Positions 1-10,044 of a stretch of 21,924 nt of DNA are shown piece by piece. The first letter of the stretch is position 1, and every line of letters begins with the position of its first letter. The notes under the pieces were generated by a model that was given only the letters and a program-made list of their open reading frames with translations, had not been told where the DNA came from and did not search any database. The DNA comes from Paraglomus occultum (taxonomy: Eukaryota > Glomeromycota > Glomeromycetes > Paraglomerales > Paraglomeraceae). The stretch is from contig CAJVPJ010000557.1 of NCBI GenBank assembly GCA_910592205.1, forward strand, positions 1-21,924. Direction: 5' to 3'. The position numbers and the translations under genes were made by a program.

Positions 1-814
1 TTTTCATAATTTTCGAATCGCTGGTTGTGGTACAACATGATTGTCTTTGATTCCGGATAATTTTGTAACACACTGTACCTTGTTCCTTGCATATATTCCG
101 CTTTTTTTGATCACGCTTTCTCTGTGAATCTAAGTCTATCTTGCCTTGCTTATGGAACATTGGATTCTCGGAAAAATGCTGGACCCCATTATATTCCCAC
201 GCCAATTTTAGTTCTTCATTATACCCGTCTAATTGCATCCCATTCAAAAATGACGGTTTACAAGATGGGAATTTCTTACCTAACAGATCCTCAAAAATAT
301 ATCTACATCTTCGCTCATCACTATGATGGAAGCAAAGTGGGCACCATTCAAATTTTGTAGCTATTAATGGATATGGATATTCCCACTGATGCTTTCCGTT
401 TTCACAGGACCAGAGATATACATCAAAATTATTTATTTGGCCAGTTTTTATAATACAACGTCCACCACGCTTTTTCGCATATTGCTGTGCTTTAGCCATT
501 TTATTAATAATACGAATGAAATTAACAGACCTGAAACGAGTATTTTTTTCCAATATACTCTGGGGCGGATACTGAAGCATATCGGTATTCACATATAAGA
601 GTTCCTCTCTCACAAATCCACGTTTTGGAGGATATTCATCATCATCATCATCTCCGAGATAATATAAAACCGGTTTATTTTTTATTACTACGATTTTTCG
701 AATTTTATGAAGGCTTGGTGAGAATGTCGGGTCTGTTGCACGTTTCTGATTCTCCATACCTCCTTCCCACTCTGCATTAGCAAGCAGATAGCGAACTGTA
801 TCACCTTTCTTCAA
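1..814 (-). CDS. Partial integrase C-terminus joined to zinc-ribbon and Vsr-like nuclease region (mobile-element ORF, open at the left edge)
   Basis: One reading frame of 271 codons runs without a stop from 814 to the window edge. The first ~100 codons (RYLL near residue 9, then an RATDP element, KPVLYYL and RGFVREELLYV) look like the C-terminal domain of Polinton/Maverick-type integrases found in glomeromycete genomes. From about residue 120 comes a second module: a zinc ribbon with Cys137, His142, Cys158 and Cys161 (CENGKHQW and WCPLC), then a restriction-endonuclease-like part with LDGYN (Asp196) and EYNGVQH (Glu207, Gln212, His213), an arrangement like Vsr/PD-(D/E)xK nucleases. The first in-frame ATG is at 757. 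The upstream part of the integrase lies in another frame (811-1080), so this is probably a decaying copy. The family call rests on recalled motif patterns; the nuclease activity is inference. The 3' end lies outside the window. Confidence 0.6.
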   Translation of the reverse strand, partial: MKKGDTVRYLLANAEWEGGMENQKRATDPTFSPSLHKIRKIVVIKNKPVLYYLGDDDDDEYPPKRGFVREELLYVNTDMLQYPPQSILEKNTRFRSVNFIRIINKMAKAQQYAKKRGGRCIIKTGQINNFDVYLWSCENGKHQWEYPYPLIATKFEWCPLCFHHSDERRCRYIFEDLLGKKFPSCKPSFLNGMQLDGYNEELKLAWEYNGVQHFSENPMFHKQGKIDLDSQRKRDQKKRNICKEQGTVCYKIIRNQRQSCCTTTSDSKIMK

Positions 815-1080
815 CTATTTTCCTCATATTTTCCAACGGGACGCTTATATTTTGTAGATGGCCGAGATTCAACCTTTTCTAACTTAATTGCTTTTATAGG
901 TGCTAATCCCCATTTCTTCGATCCGGGAGCTCTAATAAGACGCGTTGGATAATTATTTAGGTAACGATAAATATTAACCCATGCTCTTGTTAATTTAGGA
1001 TTTTTAGATATTGATTCGACGGCATATATTGTAGAGTCAGAATCACGAGGTGGGGGAGGGGGAAAACACTGGCCCCACGT
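811..1080 (-). pseudogene. Truncated integrase fragment (Polinton/Maverick-like), upstream part
   Basis: About 88 codons are open from 1080 down to a TGA at 813-811. They contain AWVNIYRYLNNYPTRLI and a KPVGKYEEN-like stretch preceded by KVESRPSTKYKR, the region that follows the catalytic core in retroviral-type (rve) integrases. It leads directly into the LKKGDTVRYLL part of the neighbouring frame, but a one-base frame change separates the two: the TGA ending this frame overlaps the TAG that precedes the other. The DDE catalytic core is absent. The frame is closed by a TGA just before 1080, where the similarity stops abruptly. I read it as a 5'-truncated, frameshifted copy; a very short unspliced intron is less likely because no GT-AG pair fits the gap. 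Confidence 0.6.
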
Positions 1081-1082
1081 TC

Positions 1083-2500
1083 AAAGATCATCATGATAAA
1101 GCAACTACAAACTTTGTTGATCTTTATTAAGGTGGCCCGTGCTCAACATTTACATCTATGCCTGAACAATGTGGATCCAACCCTGCCTTGAGCGTCACAC
1201 TTGCCTCGATTGTTGTGCCGTTCTTCCAGATTGTTGGTATGACCATACGATTTTACATATTGCTGCAAGTGAACGGAGATATATATGCGGTATGGCAGTG
1301 GGCATGTGAGGATCTCCCAACAAAGGACTCTGATGTTGCAAAGCATTGTCCTTCTATCCAAAAGGTTCATGACTCACAGGGTATGTTTGTTGTTTGTTCT
1401 GTCATTTCCAACTTCATTTTGCTTACAGACTTTGTTATGATAGAATTTGTTGCTCGCGATAGTTATTAAACTAAAACAGCTTAAACTGGGCTTTAGCGAG
1501 CACCTCGTTGTGAATAAAAGTTCCTCGCGATAGTTATGATAGAATTTATTGAATCGAATGGGCCATGAGATCAACCAAATTATACACAAAGCGAAGCTCA
1601 TAAGAGATTACGCAGAAGAATTTACACTATCGGAGACAGTTGAAATTGATCTTTTCAGGACCCCACCCAAGCTGAAAAAAAAAAAATGAATATTTGAACT
1701 GACTTTCTTAGTATTTTTTACCATCGCGAGTCGAACGCAGTTCATGTAATTCATGAAATGCCAGATTCGATTATCTCTACCGTTATAGACATTATGTGTA
1801 TAAAGCAACAATAGGACCATTGAGTAACGTCGACACTTACAGATATGAAATAACTTATTCAAAGAACAATGACAACATAATTTTAGTGGCACAACATTCA
1901 TTCCCCTTTTTCCCAAGTATAAGTATACCCTCAAGCAATAGGTCAAAAGAAGGATAAGCACAAGCTATCCTATCCGATTAACATTTTTGCATTTTCGGAT
2001 AACCAGTTTGGGCTGCGAGTTTTCAATGAGCTTGTAGAGTCAGCTGCTGCTCGGCATAAGCAACCTCACTATATACTACACGCAGGAGATGCAGTGCAAG
2101 AAGACAAGAATCTTCAACAATGGCGAACAGACTTCTACGATCCTCTGACTGCTTCTTATCTCGGCCAACAGGCGCCTTGAACTATTCTCACGGTAATCAT
2201 GACTACGATCCTGATCTGGAATATACGTACACAGAGTAAGCACTTTGGTATTCCTTCAAAATGGCCAATAGTCAGTGGATTGTCCTAGATAGTAACATGG
2301 ACGATATGAAACAAGATGAGTCGAAAAGTGCTGATATCGCTGTATTCGTGAATATCAGGCACCTCGTTTGCAGCTGGTAGTATGTGATAAGTCGTGTGGG
2401 CGTATTCGTATGGAATGCTGTAGGACGTCTCTCACACGGAACGAACGAGTATGGCGTGGTCTATCAAAATGGCCGTCATATATTAAAGTGCGGAAAGGGA
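1083..2500 (+). pseudogene. Decayed metallophosphoesterase (calcineurin-like / purple-acid-phosphatase-like)
   Basis: Fragments in three frames line up in the order expected of one protein. At 1131-1380 there is a hydrophobic stretch (SVTLASIVVPFFQIVG, then IRFYILL), a possible membrane segment. At 1727-1955 there is a PSRVE element and an Ig-like strand pattern (YKATIGPL, TYRYEITYS) typical of purple-acid-phosphatase N domains. At 1950-2180 come SDNQFG, HAGDAVQ and WRTDFYDPL, and at 2187-2320 HGNHDYDPD and QWIVLDSN, i.e. the metal-binding motif series ending in GNHD. Damage: a stop at 1128-1130, a TGA near 1755, a frame change near 1950 in an A-rich run, a one-base frame change with TGA near 2178, another near 2240, and a TAG near 2379. 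Splicing cannot repair these because no GT-AG pairs fit. The C-terminal limit is vague. An active enzyme is unlikely; function is inferred only from the motifs. Confidence 0.7.
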
Positions 2501-2771
2501 CAATTTTCAAAGACGGTGGATCTAGATAGTCCAAGTCTTAGGTCGTTTTCATTTCCTCATAGTTTGCTTCTAATAATTTGTTCAGATGTCATTAAAGATC
2601 TGTTGTTGAAGTCATTGAACCTTTCGCCCTACATATATATATATGGTAGCGTCATATATCATGTGATACTTAAATTCTTGAATTTTACTGGGCTGTTTGT
2701 TTGTCACATTGCGCCAAAGAAATTGAGTTAGTGCACCATAGAACATTACTTGTTAAAGTGAATCCAAGTTT

Positions 2772-3751
2772 ATGTCAGCAGTTGAACAGTCTACAGTCGA
2801 TGATAATGAGGAACAACCAGCTAAAGAGCGCATCATCCTCAATGTTGGAGGAGTTAGGGTAAGTTTGTTGTTCTTTGCAATAAGACGGAGGAAAACCCAT
2901 TGCTTTAAACACTATTGATTTCATTAAGTATGAGACCTATCGCCATACTCTAACGGCTTATCCCGAGACCAGACTTGGAATGATGTTTCGTGAGAACACA
3001 AACTTGACTGTACAAAAATCAGCGAATGATGAATATTTTATTGATCGTGACTGTCATCTTTTCCGCTACATTCTTCAATTTTATCGTACTGGGAAAGTGC
3101 CAATGCCCGATGATGGTAACCGCACATGTCAGAATTGCGTTTCTGTCTCAGCAATGCCTTTACTTATTTGCCAAGCCAATTGTAGGTAAAGGCCTAATTC
3201 CAATCTCACGTGAAGAACTTGAAGTTGAGCTGGACTACTTCCTTATTCCTCGCACCAAACCTGTAGTTACTCTGCCCCCACCTCCAGAATTGTCATTTCG
3301 AAGAAAATTAATAGCCACGGATATAGACAGATTTGTTGCGTCGTTAAAATCGGTCGTTGTCGAAATAGCAAAACAGTTCAAACGAGAGTTTTTACTACAA
3401 AAGGACTTCGAATTCGTAGTCGAAGTGGGCTTTCGCGAGGACGGTCGTATCGGAGACTTGACTATAAATCCACCAGTTACAGTGAAAAGTCAGATCAGAA
3501 GTATGCTTGAACCTTTGGGAATGACAGGTTTTCTTTTGTTGGATAAGTTTGGGAAGGAGATTGGTGGCCATCTGGACGCAACCGTTTCAGGATTGCAATG
3601 GTCATCTGTTAAGAAACCAGAGCCGGGTTCTTTGGGTAACTGGATCGGAATGGTGAAATACTACCTGGTCAGAATCGCTGTAAAGGATACTTTTTGTGAT
3701 CATGGAAAGATAGTTGAAGATTCAATACTTTCTGTTGCTATTGATGAATAA
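2772..3751 (+). CDS. KCTD-like BTB/POZ (potassium-channel tetramerisation, T1) domain protein
   Basis: Three exons, 2772-2858, 2929-3115 and 3186-3751, encode 279 residues; both introns are 70 bases, GT-AG, and phase closes. The BTB_2/T1 domain spans about residues 20-110: ILNVGGVRYET at the start, then YPETRLGMMF, DEYFIDRDCHLFRYIL and FYRTGKVP, the classic KCTD pattern. The second half (about 125-279) has no family I recognise; it begins with a proline-rich PPPPELSFRRK linker and contains an alternating hydrophobic, probably mixed alpha/beta region. No membrane segments are visible, so this is not a channel. KCTD proteins often oligomerise and act as Cullin-3 adaptors; that role is inference here. 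The ATG at 2772 is chosen because it precedes the conserved domain by a typical short acidic N-terminus. A single long frame starting at 3026 enters from the middle of exon 2 and is an artefact of the intron. Confidence 0.85.
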
Positions 3752-5132
3752 TTGAACAAGATATTAAGGGGTCTATACACAAATGTACCAATTAACTTAT
3801 TATAAATTAAATGTGGCTAACAGTCTTAGAGGGTATCTTCGAACGGCTATATATGCCAATGTGACACTTTGTATGAGAAACCCGCGCTAGAGCTTATCAA
3901 GAGTTAGATTAACGAGATGTAGGTTTCAACTAACAAATCAGTACCACGTAAATTTACGTCGAATTAGCCGTTAGACTATGACGGTTTACGTTTTGGGCTG
4001 TTGCCATACGATTGTAAGTGAGAACCATATATTAAAACGTATGGTTGAGACATGTGTAGCATATTTTAGTAGTGTTCAGTATGTGGTACATGCCCGTAGA
4101 AGTAATCACGATGGCTGCGGTCTACGCCGGTATTTGCTCATTTTAGGAACTTGATTCAGTGTAGTTTCTGCAATTGAACCAGCCTTGGTGATACCAACTA
4201 CTATTTGTCCAAAAAATCATCATTATATTAGTGTTCTTGACATGCAACAGTTACAACTCTATATCCACAGAAACTTCACTTGTAATGACTTCTGATTTAT
4301 TATATTGAAACGTTATTAATATAACTGGTGGACGCGTAATTAGTGTAATAACAAATCAAGTTCCCATCGCGACTTTCGCGACAAAAGACTTAATTTATTA
4401 ATAAAACTTTTTGCCATCACCCTAAGATCTTACTTAGTATTAGGTTACAGTGACGTATTATAGACCAAAGTTCTAAAATTACTATCATCGTGGTGATTAT
4501 GTTTAATGACCCTGAAAGATACCGTTGGCTTTACGTTCACCAATAGCCTTAATGTAATTGTGAACCTCCAATTCTTCGTTTTTGTCGAGTAAAAACCAAT
4601 GTTAAAGGCAAAGCCAGATATTTTTAGCTGCCGACGTCATCTCAATGCTGAAGCAATTACTATTACGTGGATTTGTACGATGTGTTTGTTTGTACTCATT
4701 TTCTATCCGTCATTATAGACTGAAGAGTCAGGCTGGAATTAGCTGAATGTTAATTCAACGATAATGTTTATGACTCTAAAAGCGCAGGCCTCCATGATCT
4801 TCGGCTTGTCTAAAATTAATCTTTGCATCACATGACAACACAATATTTGATCTGCCTCGTACCAAGGTCTTTTATATGTTTCCGGCCTAAATTGATAGAA
4901 AGTCTTCTACTATAATACTGTAATAGAACATAGTAAATACTAATACTAACTTTAATTATAATACGTTTTGCACACTATTATACTAAAAGGGCACTAGGCA
5001 TTCGTGCATTCCACAAATATGCCTAATCAAGAAAGTCCGACCATTCACATGCCTTTTTAAGCCATACACCATTTCCGGTCAATTTATAAATACTACCGCA
5101 GTCTGCAATTTCCGACCACAAAGATCTGCATT
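3752..5132. other. Intergenic stretch between the BTB gene and the TMEM94-like gene
   Basis: About 1.4 kb of AT-rich DNA without a frame or exon-like segment that I can support on either strand. It holds the 3' flank of the BTB gene and the upstream region of the TMEM94-like gene. A short symmetric element with two TCGCGA copies lies near 4367-4382. No RNA gene or transposon end was recognised. Confidence 0.5.
5085..5092 (+). promoter_or_regulatory. Candidate TATA box of the TMEM94-like gene
   Basis: TATAAATA lies 41 bases before the ATG at 5133, in the direction of the gene. The match is good, but AT-rich DNA produces such matches by chance, and no initiator or start site can be verified. 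Confidence 0.35.
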
Positions 5133-8100
5133 ATGAGCATCCCCGATGACACTTATGTTTCGTCTACTAGAACCCACAAAGACGCGCCTGTCATTTCGTC
5201 TACTCGACGTTCAAAGTCGAAAGACCAGGAATTGACCAGCGAAGAAGCTCTAAGGTAAGCTATGCATATTATACTGGGAATCGAAAAATTGAAGTTTGGG
5301 TCGGAGCAACTGCTATTTTCTATAGCTTTATTATGATCCGTCTAACTCGATTCGTTCTATAAGAAAATTGATTCAAACGGCGAATCATATTCTTGCTGAA
5401 CATCGAAGAAGCCTACCCAAAATATCGGTGCTAACATGTAAGTTAATCTTTGTTACTTATTCTCTGGCATAATTTCTAACATGTTCTTTGAATACGCTTG
5501 TCCATTCTTAATTGTGTTGGTTCAGGGACACGAGAATTCCTCTCTCGTAAAGATTCCAAATTTACAATTCTGTCTGTTATCCTATTGATTGCTTTCTATA
5601 TTTATGGAGCAATAAAGAGTGATCGATATCAATTCCGTTTGACTGGAATCCTCGTGGAGGCCATTGTGATTCTGTTAATGCTAGCATGGAATGGATTTCT
5701 CTACTTCAGAGAGAAAAGAGCTTCTTTGTTAGAATTGACTTTGAGAGTTGAAAAGATTATTGAACAAATGCAAACGACAGAAATAAAAAACATTCAGGTA
5801 TTAATGCACTTTAGCTGTTATTATAACTATCGTACTTCATGCCATTGCGTTGTGCCCTTGTAACCATATAATCACGTGTAATACTACTATCCAGGAAATA
5901 AGGGTCCCGTTCGTTCCATCAATAACATTTACAAAAGTATGCCGGGATGGAATAGAGAGTACAATACCAACATACCTTTTGGTAGAAGGTGACATTGTAG
6001 AGCTTTTCTTCGGTGACATAGCTCCATGCCAGATGCAGTTTATTGCACCGACAGACGCCGATCTCTCCCCAAGTAAACTGACATTAAATACAAATGAAGT
6101 GTTTAAACCATCATTTTTCTCAGAACTCAAGCCGCAATTACTACTGGACGATCACATTTCCAATCGTGGTCGATATAAATTCAAGATAATAGAAACGCCA
6201 TGGGCGAACAATCTTAAATGTGTACTTGATCAACGGCGCCCTGCAAGTGTGCTGTGCAAACAGGCTCAAGTGCTGGAGGATGTATTTTTTAAGAAAGCTA
6301 TAGTTATTATATTCGCCATTGTTTTCCTTGTGAATTTACCAAGATTTATCGTGTACGAAGCGATGAAAAGCGATAGACGAAATCACGCGCTTGAATCTTT
6401 ACTCGTGTTACCAGTATACTGCATTTTACCAATCCTTCCGTTTACGTTCCCTACACTTTGGCTGGTTGTGCGTAGTTTTAGTAATGCTACTGTACTCGTG
6501 CTGTTCGAGGCACTTCAAATATCAAAGACAGATTATGAAGACGATGATGAAGTGGACGAATTTGATGCTGAAGCTCCACCGCCCACTAAGAATGTGCATC
6601 TGGATCGAGGTATGATTAACTGCAGAAAGATTAAAACAAAACCGTCAATAATGATATTGAAATATAGTCCATGTTGCTTGTTATTTATAGCTGCTGTATG
6701 GAGTAAATTTCGTTATTTGTTAACACAATGGGATCTATCTGCATTACCTCGGACAAAGAATCTGTTTCAGTCATTGGGAAGCACTACTGTTATCTGCTCA
6801 CTTGATCGAGAAGGGACAATATCGTCTGTAAGTAAATGAATGGGTCATTGTTTGTTCGTGCAAGCATTTGTGATTTGCCGATTCTGTAATGCGTCTTTCT
6901 CTTTCATGTAGCCGTATCCTTCGGTCAAGCAAATATTCTTTCCCATCGAGAACGAAGAGACAACTCGGCTTGACGTTGCAGAGGATCCTGAGATGCCATT
7001 TGGTGTCAGGTTTGAAGATCAAGATTGGTCGCAATATATGTCGTAAGCATCGCATACATGTTGATTAGCGTCTGATAACCGTCCAGCATCTTGTGTTTTT
7101 TTCTAACCCGTTTATCTGCAATTAAATTTTCAAAGATCCTTGAAACCGCTGGGTCTTAATCTCCTACTCAATACAAATTGCGGTGCTCTCCAAGGCCGCA
7201 AGCGCATCGACCAACATCAGAAATGGTCCAAGCTCCACCGCTATGCCAAAACCAAACCAGCTAGGCAATGTACGATTCTAAGCACAATTTTCGTTCGCTT
7301 AATTTATTTTGCAAAATTATTAGACATTTAATTAACTTATCTCATGCAGCGTGCTTATGCCAGTTGGGTAAGGAAATAGGATTCACTGACGATGCTCTTC
7401 AGGCATTCGTCAGAAGGAAGGAAATTTACGCTTTTGCTCCTTATCATCCATCGCTTCTTGAGCGTATACGTGATGACCAATGGGAACTACCAATTATGGT
7501 TTCGTTGATATATGAAGAGGAAGGATCGGGGAATTACCAGTTATTGTCCGAAGGGCACGCGGAAGTCATATTGGACAGCTGTTCTGATTATTGGGATGGA
7601 CGAGGATTGAAACCGATGAACCAAGCGGTGAGTACAACGATTTTTTGGAAGCGAGCGTTAATTGGCATTACATGCCCACGTCTGTATTTTAAGTAATGAT
7701 GTTAGATATACTGAACAGTGATAATATATAACGACTATTAGATGGATAAGAAAATATCCGATTTTTACCAAAACGCCATTGTAAACGACCTCCAATGCAT
7801 AGCCTATGCCTACCGTCCGATAAACACCGAAAGTGGCAACCCCATCCCTTTCCTTGATTCTCCTTCGTCTTCTAACATTGCATTTATCATGCTACCACCA
7901 TCCCCCGAAGATTATGTCTTATATGCGTCATCCGGCTCTAACGTCTTCCTCAGTACCTCTAATCCTCCTTCCCTCTCCACCACACCAACCGATCTCTCCA
8001 GATCACAACTTATCAGACAGAGACATCTTCAGGCTGGTCAACTGGAAGCTAATCTTCATGATTTTATATTCGAAGATCAAGTCACGCAGGAAGATGAAGA

Positions 8101-10044
8101 AAAGTTCTATAGGGAAGTGATAAACGGGCAGATATTTTTAAGCATGGCAACATTAGGTCATGAACCAAAAGTGGTAAGTCTTTCGGATCAAAAGTAATGG
8201 CGGAGAGAAAGTTACAATTGCAAAAGAACACAGAGCAACGAGCTGAGTTTCTTTTTCGTTGTATATGTTAGGATGTGCGAGATTTCATTGAGGATCTCAA
8301 ATTAGCGGGCATTAGATTTGTCTACTTCTCACAGACGGCAGAGCGCGAGAGCAAAGGTAATGTTATTTATCAATCTCCAAAGAATTTATCAAGTTTTAAT
8401 TCTAGTTCTCAATAACAGTCATTAAATGCCACATCGTTTCTTATTTTTAAATTCATCCCTTACGAATACGAAAAGCTTACGCCGAAGAACTCGGTCTCGA
8501 GACTGATTGGAACAGTTGTATACTTCTATCCTCCCCTGGTGACGCAAATTCGTCTTCTTATCGTGAAACGCACGACATCAAGGCTCGCCTCCCACGAGGT
8601 GTCGACTCTATCCGCCCTCACCTTAAAGAAGTCGACGACATTCCACTACACGTCTCGCTTTTCGCCGAATGCACTCCCTCTACAACTCTAGAAATGATTA
8701 AAATATTTCAAGAATACGGAGAAGTTGTATGTTGTATCGGGAGTTCTTTGAACGCAGCTAACACGCAAGCATTTGCAGTGGCTGATGTCAGCGTAGCTAT
8801 GGAACCGATGCACACAAGGGTGCAGATGAGAAACGGAATGTGGTATGCGAGCGGACGTGGAGTAAAGGAAGGATTGGCTGTTGGGGCTATGTTGAACAGT
8901 TTGCCCTGCGCGCTGTTTATGCAATATGACACTAGTCTTTACGCACTGACCGATGTTATCAGGGAAGCAAGGAGGTTGATGAATGCGGCTAGAAATGTAC
9001 GTATAATTATTTTGCTGTGGGTTTTTAAACGTGTACAAGCTTATGTCAGTCATATGGAAGTTTCAATTTGTATCTTAATATTCATTTGTTTTTGTCGTAG
9101 GGTGCTACATTCCTCATAGGCAGCTATTTGGCAACATCCATTCTTTTGATTCTCTCTTCCTGTTTGTTTTTGCCACCTGTCTTCACTGGCTATCAAATCC
9201 TCTGGATAATGTGGATTATCTGTCCCATACTGGCTCTTTCATTCTTGTTTAATCCTCACGAAGCTGATACAATGACAACAATGACTGGGAAGAACAACGA
9301 ACATCTAAAAGATTTCAAGCGATTTGTCATCTATTTCGTCTTGCGATTCTTTCTGCCCATCTGTTTCTGTATTGCCGTGTTTGTTAGTTCGCTGTATTAT
9401 TTCGATGGACAACATGATCTCTCTTTTGTTTTCCGGTCTTATGGAAATGTTGACTGGTTGAAATGGGATAATGACCGGCAGTGGGCAGTTGTATATTCTC
9501 AGAACTGTGCCTTGTTTGCATTCGTATGGTATTTGGGTAAGTAGAAGAAGGATCGTATTTCAATGTATTTATATTGTGTGGCATCGAAGATAGTAGCAGG
9601 TATTTCATTCTTATATTTATTTGAAATTCCGTCTGTTGACCAACTTTTCTCTTGACGTTTAGCATGCACTTCGAGTACATTCGTCCATCGAACTCTTTCG
9701 TTGCGTAGTTTTCCGCCATTCAAGAACAAAATGTGGATCGCCATGTTCTTTGCCAGGTAACAACGATCAATAATTATTGGTTGTATAAATCCGTTATACT
9801 AATATTATGTTTCTCCTCCAGTATTACTCTTCAATCTCTCTTCACTTTGATATCTCTTATCATCGGTCCCCTCTCGCTGAGTAAACTACCATTTCCTGTG
9901 TACGTAATCGGCCTATTGAGTCCAGTTCTATTTATCCCAGTACAGGAATTAGTCAAAATGCATGACAAGGAAGAATATACGAGATTTCAGAAAAGATCAA
10001 AATTAGAATTTAATACTAAATTAGGAATGCATTCTCCAATATAA
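5133..10044 (+). CDS. TMEM94: TMEM94-like P-type-ATPase-related membrane protein
   Basis: Fourteen exons encode 1217 residues: 5133-5254, 5364-5437, 5526-5797, 5895-6609, 6691-6827, 6912-7042, 7136-7269, 7350-7627, 7742-8173, 8272-8356, 8476-8996, 9101-9536, 9663-9756, 9822-10044. All introns are GT-AG, 65-126 bases, and phase closes at every junction. Membrane segments lie near 80-96, 107-126, 291-308 and 325-348, with about six more from 968 to the C-terminus. An actuator-like VEGDIVEL is at 186-193 and an acidic linker at about 368-390. The phosphorylation loop reads CSLDREGTIS with Asp433, and LGLNLLLNT follows. The segment DVRDFIEDLKLAGIRFVYFS is the clearest TMEM94 signature; GSSLNA (882-887) stands where active pumps have GDGxND. 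Animal TMEM94 (about 1350 residues) has been described as an ER magnesium transporter. Transport by this protein is inference because of the altered motifs. Confidence 0.9.

Noticed and set aside
1434-1551. Direct repeat GTTATGATAGAATTT about 100 bases apart (1434 and 1533)
   Set aside because: Two short copies inside a decayed gene with nothing between them that looks mobile; most likely a local duplication.
1608-1961. 117-codon minus-strand frame
   Set aside because: It is antisense to phosphatase-like pieces on the plus strand and shows no family likeness.
3026-3751. 241-codon single-frame gene
   Set aside because: Its first part enters in the wrong frame of exon 2 and runs through the 3116-3185 intron; the three-exon BTB model explains the region better.
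4367-4382. Two TCGCGA copies separated by three bases
   Set aside because: Too short and isolated to call a regulatory site.
6798-7055. 85-codon minus-strand frame
   Set aside because: Antisense shadow of TMEM94-like exons 5 and 6 and the intron between them.
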